Positions 45,215-54,055 of a DNA stretch of 64,000 nt are shown piece after piece. The stretch's first letter is position 1. The number at the start of each line of letters is the position of its first letter. The position numbers and the translations under genes were made by a program. The notes under the pieces are model-generated. The model saw only the letters and a program-made list of their open reading frames with translations. It had not been told where the DNA came from and did not search any database. This DNA comes from Amycolatopsis coloradensis (lineage in GTDB: Bacteria > Actinomycetota > Actinomycetes > Mycobacteriales > Pseudonocardiaceae): assembly GCF_001953865.1 (NCBI RefSeq), contig NZ_MQUQ01000010.1:158435-222434 (forward strand), written 5' to 3'.

Positions 45215-47193
45215 TGAGCGGGGGCATGATCGTCGAGAGCATCGAGAACGAGAATGTCGCTTCCGGCAACGCCCAGGTCGGCCAGCAGATCGGTGTGCAG
45301 AACGTAGAGAGCGTCTTCCACGACGCGACGATCTACACCGTCTCCGAAGAGGACACCGCCGAGCGCAAGCACGATGTCGCACTCGCGTATCTGACCGGCG
45401 GTTTGCCGCGTCGTGCCGAAGAACTGTTCGGAGAGCTCGTCTTCAACGGTCATCAGTCGACCGACCGCATCTACTTCTACGTACTCGCCGTGCTCAGTGA
45501 GCGCAGTTTCGGAGATCTCACCGCGGAACTCGGCAGAAGAATCCGCGACGTGGGAAAGCTCTGCGCCTCACTGCCGGAAGACGAATGGTCCCGAGCGCAC
45601 CGCGTTGTCCGCGGCCTCGTCGAGCTGGTCAGACGTGCTGTCGACGACCAGTCCTTCGAGGTCGTGAGCGCGTTCGGCGAGCTCTCCGCCGACCGGCAGG
45701 ACGAGATCAGCCGGCACCTGTCGATGCTGCTGACCGGCGTCCTGGATCAGCGGCTCGATGCCGAGCGAAAGCGCAAGGTCAGTACCGAGCGTCTTTCCCG
45801 AAATCGTGAGGACCGGGCCCGGAAGTTCTTCGAACCCGAACCCGCGAAGCCCGCCAGGTACCGGATACGCGTGTCCACCGCGGACAGCGATCGCCGTCGC
45901 CCCCTGTTTATCGGGGGTACGGTCACGGTGCTCTCCTTCGCCGGACTGTTCTTCGGCCCGCTGGACCTTCCGTTCTGGGGCGGGCTGGTCCTGCTGGTCG
46001 TGGGCGGTGTCGTGACGATCCGCTACGGCATCGAGTACACCGGGCATGTGTTGCACGTCGCCTCTCGGCGTGACGCGGCACGGCCCGCGGGCGAGCCGTT
46101 CGAGCCCAGCCAGGTCGACAAGCTTATCGAGAGGTGTTTTCATGACTCGCGCCCACCGGACGCCGACGACTGGCCTGGGTACGCGGCCGGGCACCGTTGG
46201 TACTTGCGGCGCCGATTCAACGACTGGCTGAGATACGACCAGAACTACGGTCAGAGCGTCAAGCGGCTGAAGTGGGTGTTCGATTGGCACGCGCGCCGAG
46301 CCGCCCGGCAGTGGCCGGGCTTCCAGCCGGAACCCGCGGCCCCGAGCGGCTCCCGTAACCGGCAGGTGGCCGGTTACCTGGTGATCGCGGCGGGGTTGGG
46401 TCTGCTGGGTATCGCTCTTCGCTGGCAGGTCGTACCGATCGCGATGGGCGGCTGGTCCGCGTTGCCCGCCGTGATCGAGCTTTTCGCTGCCCGCAAGGCG
46501 GCTCGGCTTCTCGCGGCCGACGCGGAAGCGCTGTTCGAGCAGGAGATGGCCGAGTACGAGCGATGGCGAGACGAGCTGTCCGATCGTCCGGACGACATCG
46601 ACATGGCCAGGTGGCTGGCCTTGGACAAGGCCTACATCAAGGCGGAAGCCTTGCGCAGAGGGGATATCGCCGAGCGCGACCTCGTCTCGTACGTTGTCCT
46701 CAATCAACAAGCACCCGGTGCCCGGCGCGGGACGGTCCCGCATGGCCCGCCGCGTTACGAGGCGTATCTGGTCACTGTCATCTTGCTGACCCGGCACGGT
46801 GTCCGGGAATCGCGGGTATATCTGAACTTCACCACCGGTGAGGTCAAGAACGAGGCCTGGAACGTCTTCGGCTACGACCGCATCGCTTCCGCTTCGCTGA
46901 GGGTCAAGGAGAGACGGGTCAAGAACCCGGGCGAGCCGGAGCGCAAGGTACGCAATCGGCAATTTCGCCTTCGTCTGCTGGACGGTGTGGAGATCTTCGC
47001 CATAAGCGATCGCCCCGACGGCGAGAACGACACGGAAGTCGACGACGAGGCGGAGCTGAAGCAGCTCGCCGCGGCGACCTCCGGGATGGACGCGGCACTT
47101 CCGATCTTGGAGGCCGTGGCGCACAAAGGCCGTGACTGGATCGAGTTCGAGAACGACCGCCGGACCATGTGGTCACGGAACTGGTCGGATTGA
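45214..47193 (+). CDS. Membrane protein sharing the nucleosidase's motif, partner or sensor
   Basis: A 659-residue protein. Residues 12-28 read NENVASGNAQVGQQIGV, aligning to the upstream protein's C-terminal motif. Residues 45-205 are helical, possibly a short TPR-like bundle (VALAYLTGGLPRRAEELFGELV). Membrane helices follow at about 230-250, 253-272, 385-403 and 405-424, the last part ending in a soluble domain (about 490-659) rich in beta strands. There is no P-loop, so it is not an NLR. No family is recognised. Middle gene of the three-gene cassette. Confidence 0.8.
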   Translation: MSGGMIVESIENENVASGNAQVGQQIGVQNVESVFHDATIYTVSEEDTAERKHDVALAYLTGGLPRRAEELFGELVFNGHQSTDRIYFYVLAVLSERSFGDLTAELGRRIRDVGKLCASLPEDEWSRAHRVVRGLVELVRRAVDDQSFEVVSAFGELSADRQDEISRHLSMLLTGVLDQRLDAERKRKVSTERLSRNREDRARKFFEPEPAKPARYRIRVSTADSDRRRPLFIGGTVTVLSFAGLFFGPLDLPFWGGLVLLVVGGVVTIRYGIEYTGHVLHVASRRDAARPAGEPFEPSQVDKLIERCFHDSRPPDADDWPGYAAGHRWYLRRRFNDWLRYDQNYGQSVKRLKWVFDWHARRAARQWPGFQPEPAAPSGSRNRQVAGYLVIAAGLGLLGIALRWQVVPIAMGGWSALPAVIELFAARKAARLLAADAEALFEQEMAEYERWRDELSDRPDDIDMARWLALDKAYIKAEALRRGDIAERDLVSYVVLNQQAPGARRGTVPHGPPRYEAYLVTVILLTRHGVRESRVYLNFTTGEVKNEAWNVFGYDRIASASLRVKERRVKNPGEPERKVRNRQFRLRLLDGVEIFAISDRPDGENDTEVDDEAELKQLAAATSGMDAALPILEAVAHKGRDWIEFENDRRTMWSRNWSD

Positions 47194-47206
47194 CGGGGGC
47201 AAGCTA

Positions 47207-47791
47207 ATGAGCGGAACCCAAATCGATGACACCATGCGGGACGACTCGTCCAGGGCTGTCCTGCTGGCGGAGTACGAAGCCCTTAAAGCGGAGCAGACGT
47301 CACGGATCGTGTTGCGGGACCGGCTGATGTACGCGGCGCTGGCTGCGCTTGCGGCGACGCTGGCCTTGGTGGTCCAACCGACCGGGCGCCCTTACCTGCT
47401 CCTGTTGCTTCCGTTGGTCTGTGTGGTCCTGGGCTGGACCTACTTCGTCAACGATCAGAAGATCTCGGCGATCGGCAGGTATCTGAGGCGGCACCTGGCA
47501 CCCTCGCTCGTGGCATCCACCCAGTGTGCGGATCAAGTGCTCACTTGGGAGTCCGTCCACCGACGCGATCCACTGAGACGACTCGACAAGTCCATGCAAC
47601 TGGTCGTGGACCTGCTGATGTTCGTGGTCCCGGCCCTGTTGTCGGTCGTGCTCTACTGGACGGCCGACGACGTGCGCGCAGACCTGCTCGTCGTATCGAT
47701 CGCTGAGGCCCTGGGAACCTTGGGGTTTGCAGCCCGTGTCGTCGTCGCCGCTGATCTGTCGGTCAGGGTGCAGGGGACTTCACGCCTGTGA
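47207..47791 (+). CDS. Four-helix membrane protein of the cassette
   Basis: A 194-residue membrane protein: N-terminal amphipathic helix (LLAEYEALKAEQTSRIVLRDRL), hairpins of membrane helices at about 41-57/62-80 and 131-150/158-180, with a cytoplasmic loop (about 81-125) containing FVNDQKISAIGRYLRRHL. This pattern belongs to a widespread family of small membrane proteins often found next to defence or NTPase genes, resembling SLATT-type effectors in layout. It follows the partner gene by 13 bases and probably shares its transcript. Confidence 0.75.
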   Translation: MSGTQIDDTMRDDSSRAVLLAEYEALKAEQTSRIVLRDRLMYAALAALAATLALVVQPTGRPYLLLLLPLVCVVLGWTYFVNDQKISAIGRYLRRHLAPSLVASTQCADQVLTWESVHRRDPLRRLDKSMQLVVDLLMFVVPALLSVVLYWTADDVRADLLVVSIAEALGTLGFAARVVVAADLSVRVQGTSRL

Positions 47792-47976
47792 TCTGCGTGA
47801 TCGCTCACCTCGAGACCTTCCCGACCTGGTCGAATCCGACTTTGCCTGTACCTTCAGCCGGAACTTTGCGCGAGCAATCTGGACCTCGACGGTGACAGCA
47901 GGGTCTCGCATGATGAGGGCCACCGGCGGTATGCCGCTCTTCGTCGACGTGTCAGCTACAAGAGGCTGTTCCGGCC

Positions 47977-48352
47977 GTGATCGACGCCCGGCACGGCGGG
48001 CCACTCAGTCCTGGCCATGTGAGTCACACCTTTACCTGGCTGGTTGCCGAGGCGGGATTGCCGCCGGTCCGGTTGCACGACCTGCGGCACGGCGCGGCCA
48101 GTCTGTCGCTGGCCGCGGGCAACGACCTCAAGGTCGTGCAGGCAATGTTCGGGCACTCCAGCATCGTGCTCACCGCCGACACCTACACCAGCGTCCTTGC
48201 CCTGTCTGGCGCACAGCGCCGCGGAAGCAACGGCGGAACTGGTACTGGAAGCGGCCCGTAAAGCTGCGACTTCATTGCGAGGCCAGGCAGGTAAGAAACG
48301 TGCCCGACGACGGAAAGGAAGTCACAGCCGAGGCAAGAAGGCCAAGAAATAG
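47977..48352 (+). pseudogene. Tyrosine recombinase (integrase) C-terminal fragment, frameshifted
   Basis: Frame 47977 reads DARHGGPLSPGHVSHTFTWLVAEAGLPPVRLHDLRHGAASLSLAAG then MFGHSSIVLTADTYTSV: the HxLRH, GH and catalytic Tyr of tyrosine recombinases. The N-terminal two thirds are missing, and a one-base shift near 48200 is needed to continue into AHSAAEATAELVLEAARKAAT. It lies 115 bases from tRNA-Lys, the usual position of an integrase in an island. Confidence 0.85.
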
Positions 48353-48466
48353 AGGGTGGTGGGTGCGGCCTCATTCGGCCCCACGCTGGTGCCACCCAAG
48401 ATCAAAGCCCACCGGCAAGATCCTCTTTGATGAAGAATCCTGCAGGTGGGCTTCGATTCAGAGCTG

Positions 48467-48539
48467 TGCGCCATCAGGGACTCGAACCCCGAACCCGCTG
48501 GTTAAGAGCCAGCTGCTCTGCCAATTGAGCTAATGGCGC
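48467..48539 (-). tRNA. tRNA-Lys (CUU)
   Basis: Full cloverleaf on the minus strand: acceptor GCGCCAT/ATGGCGC, D-arm GCTC-GAGC, anticodon loop CTCTTAA with CTT, T-arm with TTCGAGT. No encoded CCA; discriminator A. Its 3' end faces the integrase fragment, so it is the probable insertion site. Confidence 0.97.
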
Positions 48540-48744
48540 CTGCTTGTTCCGTCGCTTTGGTGTTTCCCTCGGCGACGTGGAAAACATTAACACAGGGTTG
48601 CTGGGGCCCGTTTCAGGGGGGTCCCCTTTGGCCGCCGGGGGCTTTGCGGGGACGGATTCGGCCATCCGGCCGCAAGCGTTGGGGCCGGTCAGGCAGACTA
48701 TAGCCAGACGTTGGGGTTGGTACCACGCGAAACGGGCGGTGTGC

Positions 48745-49965
48745 ATGAGGGTCTGGGGAGCGACGGGGCGGTCGCGGGTGACTGTGGTGGCTTTGGTGGC
48801 CGGGTTCACACTGGCCGCGTGCAGTAGTACACCGTCGGGTGAATCGCCGTCTCCGGGTGGCACTCTCGGTGACGCGCAGCAGAGCGGCGCGCCCGCTCCG
48901 GCTCCGAAGCCCGCCGCGATGACGCTGACTCCGGCGCAGGGTGCGGCGGACGTGGCGCCCGGCGAGCCGGTCACGGTGGCCGTCGCCGACGGCAAGGTCG
49001 GTGAGGTCAAACTGACCGGCGCCGACGGCAAGGTCGTCGCGGGCAAGCCGAAGGAAGACGGTTCGGGCTGGGAGTCGGCGGAACCGCTCGGCTACAGCAA
49101 GACCTACACCGTCACCGCGGCCGCGACCGGGACCGACGGCAAGCCGGTCACCGCGACCTCGACGTTCTCCACGGCCAAGGCCGGCCGCCAGATCGGTGTC
49201 TCGGTCAATCTGGTCGAAGGGGAGACGGTCGGTGTCGGCCTGCCGTTGATCTTCACCTTCACCGGCAACGTGCCGGACAAGGCGGCGGCCGAGAAGGCGC
49301 TGAAGATCGTCACCGAACCGCAGGCCGAGGGCGCGTTCCACTGGTTCGGTGAGAAGACCGTGATGTGGCGGCCCAAGGAGTACTTCAAGCCGGGCACGAA
49401 GATCTCGGTCAACGCGGCGATCTACGGCAAGAACCTGGGCAACAACACCTTCGGCCGCGAGGACAAGCCCGCCAAGGTGGTCGTCGGCGACAAGCTGGTC
49501 GCGACCGCCGACGGTGGCACGCACCAGATGAAGGTCGTGGTGAACGACCAAGAGGTCAAGCAGATGCCGATCTCGATGGGCAAACCGTCGAGCAGCACCC
49601 CCGCCGGGACCTACACGGTGATGAGCGAGCACACCGGGTACACGATGGACTCGAGCACCTACGGCGTCCCGACGGACAGCAAGGCCGGCTACCGGACCTT
49701 CGTGAAGTACGCGGTGCGCATGTCGAACAGCGGCATCTTCTATCACTCGGCGCCGTGGTCGGTCGGATCGCAGGGCAAGCGGAACGTAAGCCACGGCTGC
49801 ATCAACCTGTCGACCGAGAACGCGAAGTGGCTGATGGACACTTCGAAGAAGGGCGACATCATCACGGTCGCCAACTCGGGACCGCAGGTGCTGGAGCCGA
49901 CCGACGGCTGGTCGGTGTGGCAGATGTCGTGGGACGACTGGAAGACCGGCGGCGACCGGAACTGA
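48745..49965 (+). CDS. L,D-transpeptidase lipoprotein (LdtMt2-like)
   Basis: A 406-residue cell-wall enzyme. Residues 1-30 form a lipoprotein signal peptide with lipobox LAAC (ATG 48745 starts MRVWGATGRSRVTVVALVAG). Two Ig-like domains (about 60-250) precede a YkuD catalytic domain (about 255-385) with the signature SHGCINLS holding the nucleophile Cys. It forms 3-3 cross-links in peptidoglycan, as LdtMt2 does. An unusually strong hairpin follows the stop. Confidence 0.95.
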   Translation: MRVWGATGRSRVTVVALVAGFTLAACSSTPSGESPSPGGTLGDAQQSGAPAPAPKPAAMTLTPAQGAADVAPGEPVTVAVADGKVGEVKLTGADGKVVAGKPKEDGSGWESAEPLGYSKTYTVTAAATGTDGKPVTATSTFSTAKAGRQIGVSVNLVEGETVGVGLPLIFTFTGNVPDKAAAEKALKIVTEPQAEGAFHWFGEKTVMWRPKEYFKPGTKISVNAAIYGKNLGNNTFGREDKPAKVVVGDKLVATADGGTHQMKVVVNDQEVKQMPISMGKPSSSTPAGTYTVMSEHTGYTMDSSTYGVPTDSKAGYRTFVKYAVRMSNSGIFYHSAPWSVGSQGKRNVSHGCINLSTENAKWLMDTSKKGDIITVANSGPQVLEPTDGWSVWQMSWDDWKTGGDRN

Positions 49966-49970
49966 CCCGA

Positions 49971-50025
49971 TGCCGTGAGGGGTCCCGATAGGACGGAATC
50001 GGTCCTATCGGGACCCCTCACGGCA
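49971..50025. terminator. Perfect 24-bp hairpin terminator
   Basis: Arms 49971-49994 and 50002-50025 (TGCCGTGAGGGGTCCCGATA...) pair without mismatch around a 7-base loop, directly after the transpeptidase stop. No U-tract, which is common in actinomycetes. Confidence 0.85.
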
Positions 50026-50275
50026 TTCCGGAGTACTCCCACTGCGTTTCGCCGCAGGTCTTGTAGCGACACTTCTGCGACCGCGCCTTCGTGCAGTTCG
50101 GGTAGCCGGGGTCGTCGCGACCGTCACCGCGCAGAAACGCCCACGGCACCGATGTGATGGGGTCCGGGGGCGCAGCCCTCCGGCGGGGGCTCGGGGGCTC
50201 GGCCCCCAAAAAAAGGCGAAACCCCAGCCCGTTGGGAAGGGACTCGCAAGAGCCCCGAACAGACTGGGGTAATGG

Positions 50276-50349
50276 GGTGAGCGACGGGTTTCGAACCCGC
50301 GACCTCCTGGACCACAACCAGGTGCTCTACCAGCTGAGCTACGCCCACC
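50276..50349 (-). tRNA. tRNA-His (GUG)
   Basis: Minus strand: acceptor GTGGGCG/CGCTCAC, anticodon loop TTGTGGT giving GUG, discriminator C. The base at 50349 is the G(-1) that pairs with C73 and marks tRNA-His. Confidence 0.97.
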
Positions 50350-50426
50350 ATCGCCGGGCTCGGGAAGCTTCCCCATCACCTCGGCCGCACTATATTAGCG
50401 TGCCCGTTTCCGGGGCTCGCAACGGG

Positions 50427-51035
50427 TTACGGTTCGTGGCGTTCCTGCACTTCAGCGGCCGCTGCCTTGGCCTGTTCGGTGGTCGGGCCGGGCTGCGGGA
50501 CGAAGGCGACGCGACGGTAGTAGTCGAGTTCGCCGATGGACTCCTTGATGTCGGCGAGCGCGCGGTGGGCGAGGCCCTTCTCGGGCTTGGCGTAGTAGAT
50601 CCGCGGGTACCAGCGTCGGACGAGTTCCTTGACCGACGAGACGTCGACCATGCGGTAGTGCAGGTGCGCGTCGAGGAGGGGCATGTCGCGGGTGATGAAG
50701 CCGCGGTCGGTGGCGATGGAGTTGCCGGCGAGCGGGGCGACGTTGGCCTCGGGGACGTGCGCGCGGATGTACTCGAGGACGCGCTGCTCGGCTTCCTCCA
50801 TGGTGACCGTGGAGCGCCGGACCTCTTCGGTGAGACCGGAGTGGGCGTGCATCTCGCGGACGACCTCGGGCATGCCGTCGAGGGTTTCGTCGTCGGCGTG
50901 GATGACGATGTCGACACCTTCGCCGAGGACGTTGAGTTCGGCGTCGGTCACGAGTGCGGCTATTTCGATCAACGCGTCCTTGCCGAGGTCGAGCCCCGTC
51001 ATCTCGCAGTCGATCCAGACTAGGCGGTCGTTCAC
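50427..51035 (-). CDS. orn: Oligoribonuclease
   Basis: A 202-residue DEDDh exonuclease: WIDCEMTGLD (DxE), GNSIATDRGFI (the second Asp region), and HRALADIKESI with the catalytic His and Asp. Length and sequence match actinobacterial Orn, which degrades 2-5-mer RNA in the 3'-5' direction. GTG start at 51035. It sits next to tRNA-His, as in many actinomycetes. Confidence 0.96.
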   Translation of the reverse strand: MNDRLVWIDCEMTGLDLGKDALIEIAALVTDAELNVLGEGVDIVIHADDETLDGMPEVVREMHAHSGLTEEVRRSTVTMEEAEQRVLEYIRAHVPEANVAPLAGNSIATDRGFITRDMPLLDAHLHYRMVDVSSVKELVRRWYPRIYYAKPEKGLAHRALADIKESIGELDYYRRVAFVPQPGPTTEQAKAAAAEVQERHEP

Positions 51036-51145
51036 CCCGGAACCCTAACCCGACCCGGGGATTCGGGACGCGCGACGTGCGGGTTCGGCGGTAACTGGCA
51101 GCGCGTGCATCCTCGGTGAGCCGGATCACAGACCAGGGAGCGACA

Positions 51146-52481
51146 GTGGCCGAACCGGGTCCAGCCCAGGAGATCGCGCAGGGTTACGTGAGCGAGGGGG
51201 CGGCGGTCGAGTTGGGCGCTGTCGTGATCGACGGCAAGACCGACGCGGGTGCCGCAATCCGGCTGCCGCTGGCGACGCTCAACCGGCACGGGCTGGTCGC
51301 GGGAGCGACGGGGTACCCGGCAAGACGAAGACCTTGCAGCTGATCGCCGAGCAGTTGTCGGCCGGGGTCCAGGTCGTGCTGGCGGACGTGAAGGGCGACC
51401 TGTCCGGGCTCGCGGCGCAGGGCGAGAGCAACGACAAGATCGCCCAACGCGCGGAGGAACTGGGTGTCTCCTGGGAGCCCGCCGCGTTCCGGGCGACGAT
51501 CACGAGTTTCGGCCCGATCCTGCTGTCGAAGGTTCTGGGGCTTAACGAACCCAGGAGTCGACGCTCGGCCTGATCTTCCACTGGGCCGATCAGCGTGGTC
51601 TCGCGCTGCTGGACACGAAGGACCACCGGTCGGTCAACACGCACCTGACCAGTGACGAGGGCAAGGAGGATCTGAAGGGCATCGGCGGCGTCTCGGCCGC
51701 GACGGCCGGGGTCATCCTCCGGGCGCTGTCCAATCTGGAGGATCAGGGCGACGAGGACTTCTTCGGCGAGCCCGAGCTGGACGTCCACGATCTGATGCGC
51801 GAGGTCGACGGCAAGGCGATGGTGACCTTGCTGGAGCTGGACAACTCCAGTCCAAGCCCGCGCTGTTCTCGACCTTCCTTCTCGACAAGCCGAAGCTGGT
51901 GTTCTTCTTCGACGAGGCTCACCTGCTGTTCAACGGTGCGTCGAAGGCGTTCCTGGAGCGCATCGAGCAGACCGTCAAGCTGATCCGGTCGAAGAGCGTC
52001 GGCGTGTTCTTCTGCACGCAGCTCCCGACGGACATTCCGAACAACGTCCTGTCCCAGCTGGGCGCGCGGGTCCAGCACGCGTTGCGCGCCTTCACGCCTG
52101 AAGACCAGGCGGCGCGAAGACGTACCCGAAGACGAAGCACTACGAACTGGACTCGGCGCTGACGTCGCTCGGTATCGGCGAAGCGATCGTGACCGTGGGT
52201 CCATCGGGGCCGAAGCCATCTCCGCGGCGACGACGTCTTCGGATCTGCACGCGAAGTACGCCGAGACGATCGACCGTGAGTCTGCTTACGAGAAGGTGGC
52301 CGCGCCTGCGGCAGGCGAGGCACCGCCGGAAGCGCCCCCGGCGCCGAAACCGGAGAAGGAAGGGCCGGGGATGGTCGAGCAGGCGATGAAGAACCCGGCG
52401 GTGAAGTCGTTCCTCCGCTCCGCGGCGAGCGCGCTCGGACGGAAGATCACGCGCGGCCTGTTCGGAAACCGGAGGCGATGA
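51146..52481 (+). pseudogene. HerA/DUF853-like ATPase gene with multiple frameshifts
   Basis: Parts of a helicase HerA-like ATPase (DUF853) can be read in succession: GYVSEGAAVELGAVVIDGKTDAGA, a Walker A disrupted by two inserted bases near 51310, DVKGDLSGLAAQGESND, then after a shift near 51550 STLGLIFHWADQRGLALLDTKD, LLELDN, and FFFDEAHLLFNG. At least six lesions occur: single-base losses near 51550 and 51850, about 40 bases missing near 51880 and about 20 near 52115. The tail MVEQAMKNPAVKSFLRSAASALGRKITRGL ends at 52481. Likely non-functional. Confidence 0.85.
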
Positions 52482-52528
52482 GAAATACCTGACGCGTTCT
52501 GTCAGGTATGTACGGCAGGCTCGAGGAC

Positions 52529-52906
52529 ATGACCAACACCGCGACAGCGTCGTTCACCGTGGACGGCTGGGATCCGCAAACCACCGACAAAGCCGAAGGC
52601 ACCGAGTTCTCGCGGGTGCGGCTGGCCAAGACGTTCACCGGTGACGTCGAGGGGACCAGCGCCGTCGAGATGCTCACGGCGGTGAACGACACGTCCTCGG
52701 CGTACGTCGCCTTCGAGCGGCTGGCCGTATCCGTCGATGGACGGAAGGGCGGCTTCGTCCTGCATCACTCGGCGGGGGAGCACGGGCATCACCTGATCGT
52801 CTTGCCCGGCTCGGGTCACGGCGAACTGGCGGGCATCACCGGAACGGCGGAGATCGTCCAGGACGACGAAGGCAACCACACCTTCACCCTCACCTACGAA
52901 CTCTGA
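52529..52906 (+). CDS. DUF3224 domain protein
   Basis: A 125-residue protein starting MTNTATASFTVDGWDPQTTDKAEGTEFSRVRLAKTFTGDVEGTS, with GGFVLHHSAGEHGHHLIVLPGSGHGELAGITGTA. It covers the DUF3224 family, a small beta-barrel of unknown role. An upstream ATG at 52508 would add seven residues; the chosen start matches the family N-terminus. A hairpin follows the stop. Confidence 0.88.
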   Translation: MTNTATASFTVDGWDPQTTDKAEGTEFSRVRLAKTFTGDVEGTSAVEMLTAVNDTSSAYVAFERLAVSVDGRKGGFVLHHSAGEHGHHLIVLPGSGHGELAGITGTAEIVQDDEGNHTFTLTYEL

Positions 52907-52910
52907 AAGC

Positions 52911-52947
52911 CGTGAAGGCCTCCTTCGCCGAAGGAGGCCTTCACGGA
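52911..52947. terminator. Palindromic terminator between convergent genes
   Basis: CCGTGAAGGCCTCCTTCG and its exact complement meet around one base: 18-bp arms over 37 bases. It separates the DUF3224 gene from the convergent protease gene. Confidence 0.85.
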
Positions 52948-52992
52948 CAGCGCCTGCTGGGCCGCCCCCTGACAGCGGTCCAGACGGCCGGG

Positions 52993-53964
52993 TCAGCCGA
53001 CGATCTGCTCGACGATCTTCTTCGCGTCGTTGATGGGGATCGCGAAACCGATGCCGATGCTTCCGGTCGAGGCCGGGTTGTACAGCGCCGAGTTGACGCC
53101 GATGACGTTCCCCCGCGCGTCCACCAGCGCCCCGCCCGAGTTGCCCTGGTTGATCGGGGCGTCGGTCTGGATCGCGGTGTAGCTCGGCCCGCTTTCGTTC
53201 GTGGTCCTGCTGTAGGGCGAGCGCCGGTCCTGGCCGCCGCTCAACTCGTCGAGTTCGCGGTTCAGCGCGCTCACGATCCCGGTGGTCACGGTGTTCTGCA
53301 AGCCGCCGGGCGAGCCGATCGCGACGACCTGCTGTCCCGCGACGAGCTTGCTCGAGTCGCCGAGCGAGGCCGGGGTCAGCCCGCTCGCGTCCTTCGCCTG
53401 GAGGACGGCGATGTCGGCCTTCGTGTCGGCGCCGACCACGCTCGCCTTGTACTGCTTGCCGTCCGAAAGCGTGACGGTCACGTCGCCTTGGGCGTCGGTG
53501 ACCACGTGCGCGTTGGTGAGGATGCGCCCGTCCGCCGTCAGGATGATGCCGGAGCCGACGGCCTCACCCTGCGCGGTGGTCACGTTCACCTGGACGACGC
53601 TCGGCGTCACCTTCGCGGCGACCCCGCTGACGTCACCCGAAGTGTTGTTCCCGACCAGTTGCCCGCTGGCGACCGCGGACGAACCCGTGCCGGACCCCGA
53701 CGACGCGGGGTCGAAGCCGACGAGCGCCGCTCCGCCGACACCGCCGACGAGGGCGGCGGCGAGCGCCGTCGCACTCACGAGGACGGCGACCCGGCCGCCC
53801 TTCTTACGCGGCGCCGGGGCCGGTGCTTGAGCCTGCGGTGGCTGCGGGGTGAAGAGCGGGTTCGGCGCGGCCTGCCAAGGGGTGTAACCGGGGTGCTGTC
53901 GCTGGTGCGGCGGCTGGTGCCCACCGGTGGAGGCGGGGCCGGGCCGACTCTCGTTCTCGGTCAT
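52993..53964 (-). CDS. HtrA-like trypsin-family serine protease
   Basis: A 323-residue membrane protease: a proline/glutamine-rich cytoplasmic N-terminus (about 1-55), one membrane helix (about 58-83), and an extracytoplasmic trypsin-like domain with catalytic His in TNAHVV, Asp in KADIAVL and Ser in QGNSGGAL. The C-terminal PDZ domain usual in DegP/HtrA is absent. It is the actinobacterial PepD/HtrA-like group minus PDZ. An inverted repeat lies directly upstream. Confidence 0.92.
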   Translation of the reverse strand: MTENESRPGPASTGGHQPPHQRQHPGYTPWQAAPNPLFTPQPPQAQAPAPAPRKKGGRVAVLVSATALAAALVGGVGGAALVGFDPASSGSGTGSSAVASGQLVGNNTSGDVSGVAAKVTPSVVQVNVTTAQGEAVGSGIILTADGRILTNAHVVTDAQGDVTVTLSDGKQYKASVVGADTKADIAVLQAKDASGLTPASLGDSSKLVAGQQVVAIGSPGGLQNTVTTGIVSALNRELDELSGGQDRRSPYSRTTNESGPSYTAIQTDAPINQGNSGGALVDARGNVIGVNSALYNPASTGSIGIGFAIPINDAKKIVEQIVG

Positions 53965-54020
53965 GGAACAAGATTCGCGCCCGTACTTGTGAGCCGCCTG
54001 TGGAAAACCCCTCGGCTTTG

Positions 54021-54048
54021 CTGAGAAGAATCACCTGAGAATTCTCAG
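54021..54048. promoter_or_regulatory. CTGAGAA repeats upstream of the protease gene
   Basis: CTGAGAATTCTCAG (54035-54048) is a perfect 14-base palindrome, and CTGAGAA occurs again at 54021-54027. They lie 57-84 bases before the protease start and just after the end of the amidohydrolase gene. Confidence 0.5.
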
Positions 54049-54055
54049 CGTTTAC

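Noticed and set aside
45568..47124. 518-codon minus-strand frame inside the cassette
   Set aside because: Antisense shadow of the 659-residue gene, whose frame has membrane helices and shares the motif with its neighbour.
50196..50220. Run of C and A near tRNA-His as terminator
   Set aside because: The A-run is on the plus strand and no strong stem precedes it in either direction that I can confirm.
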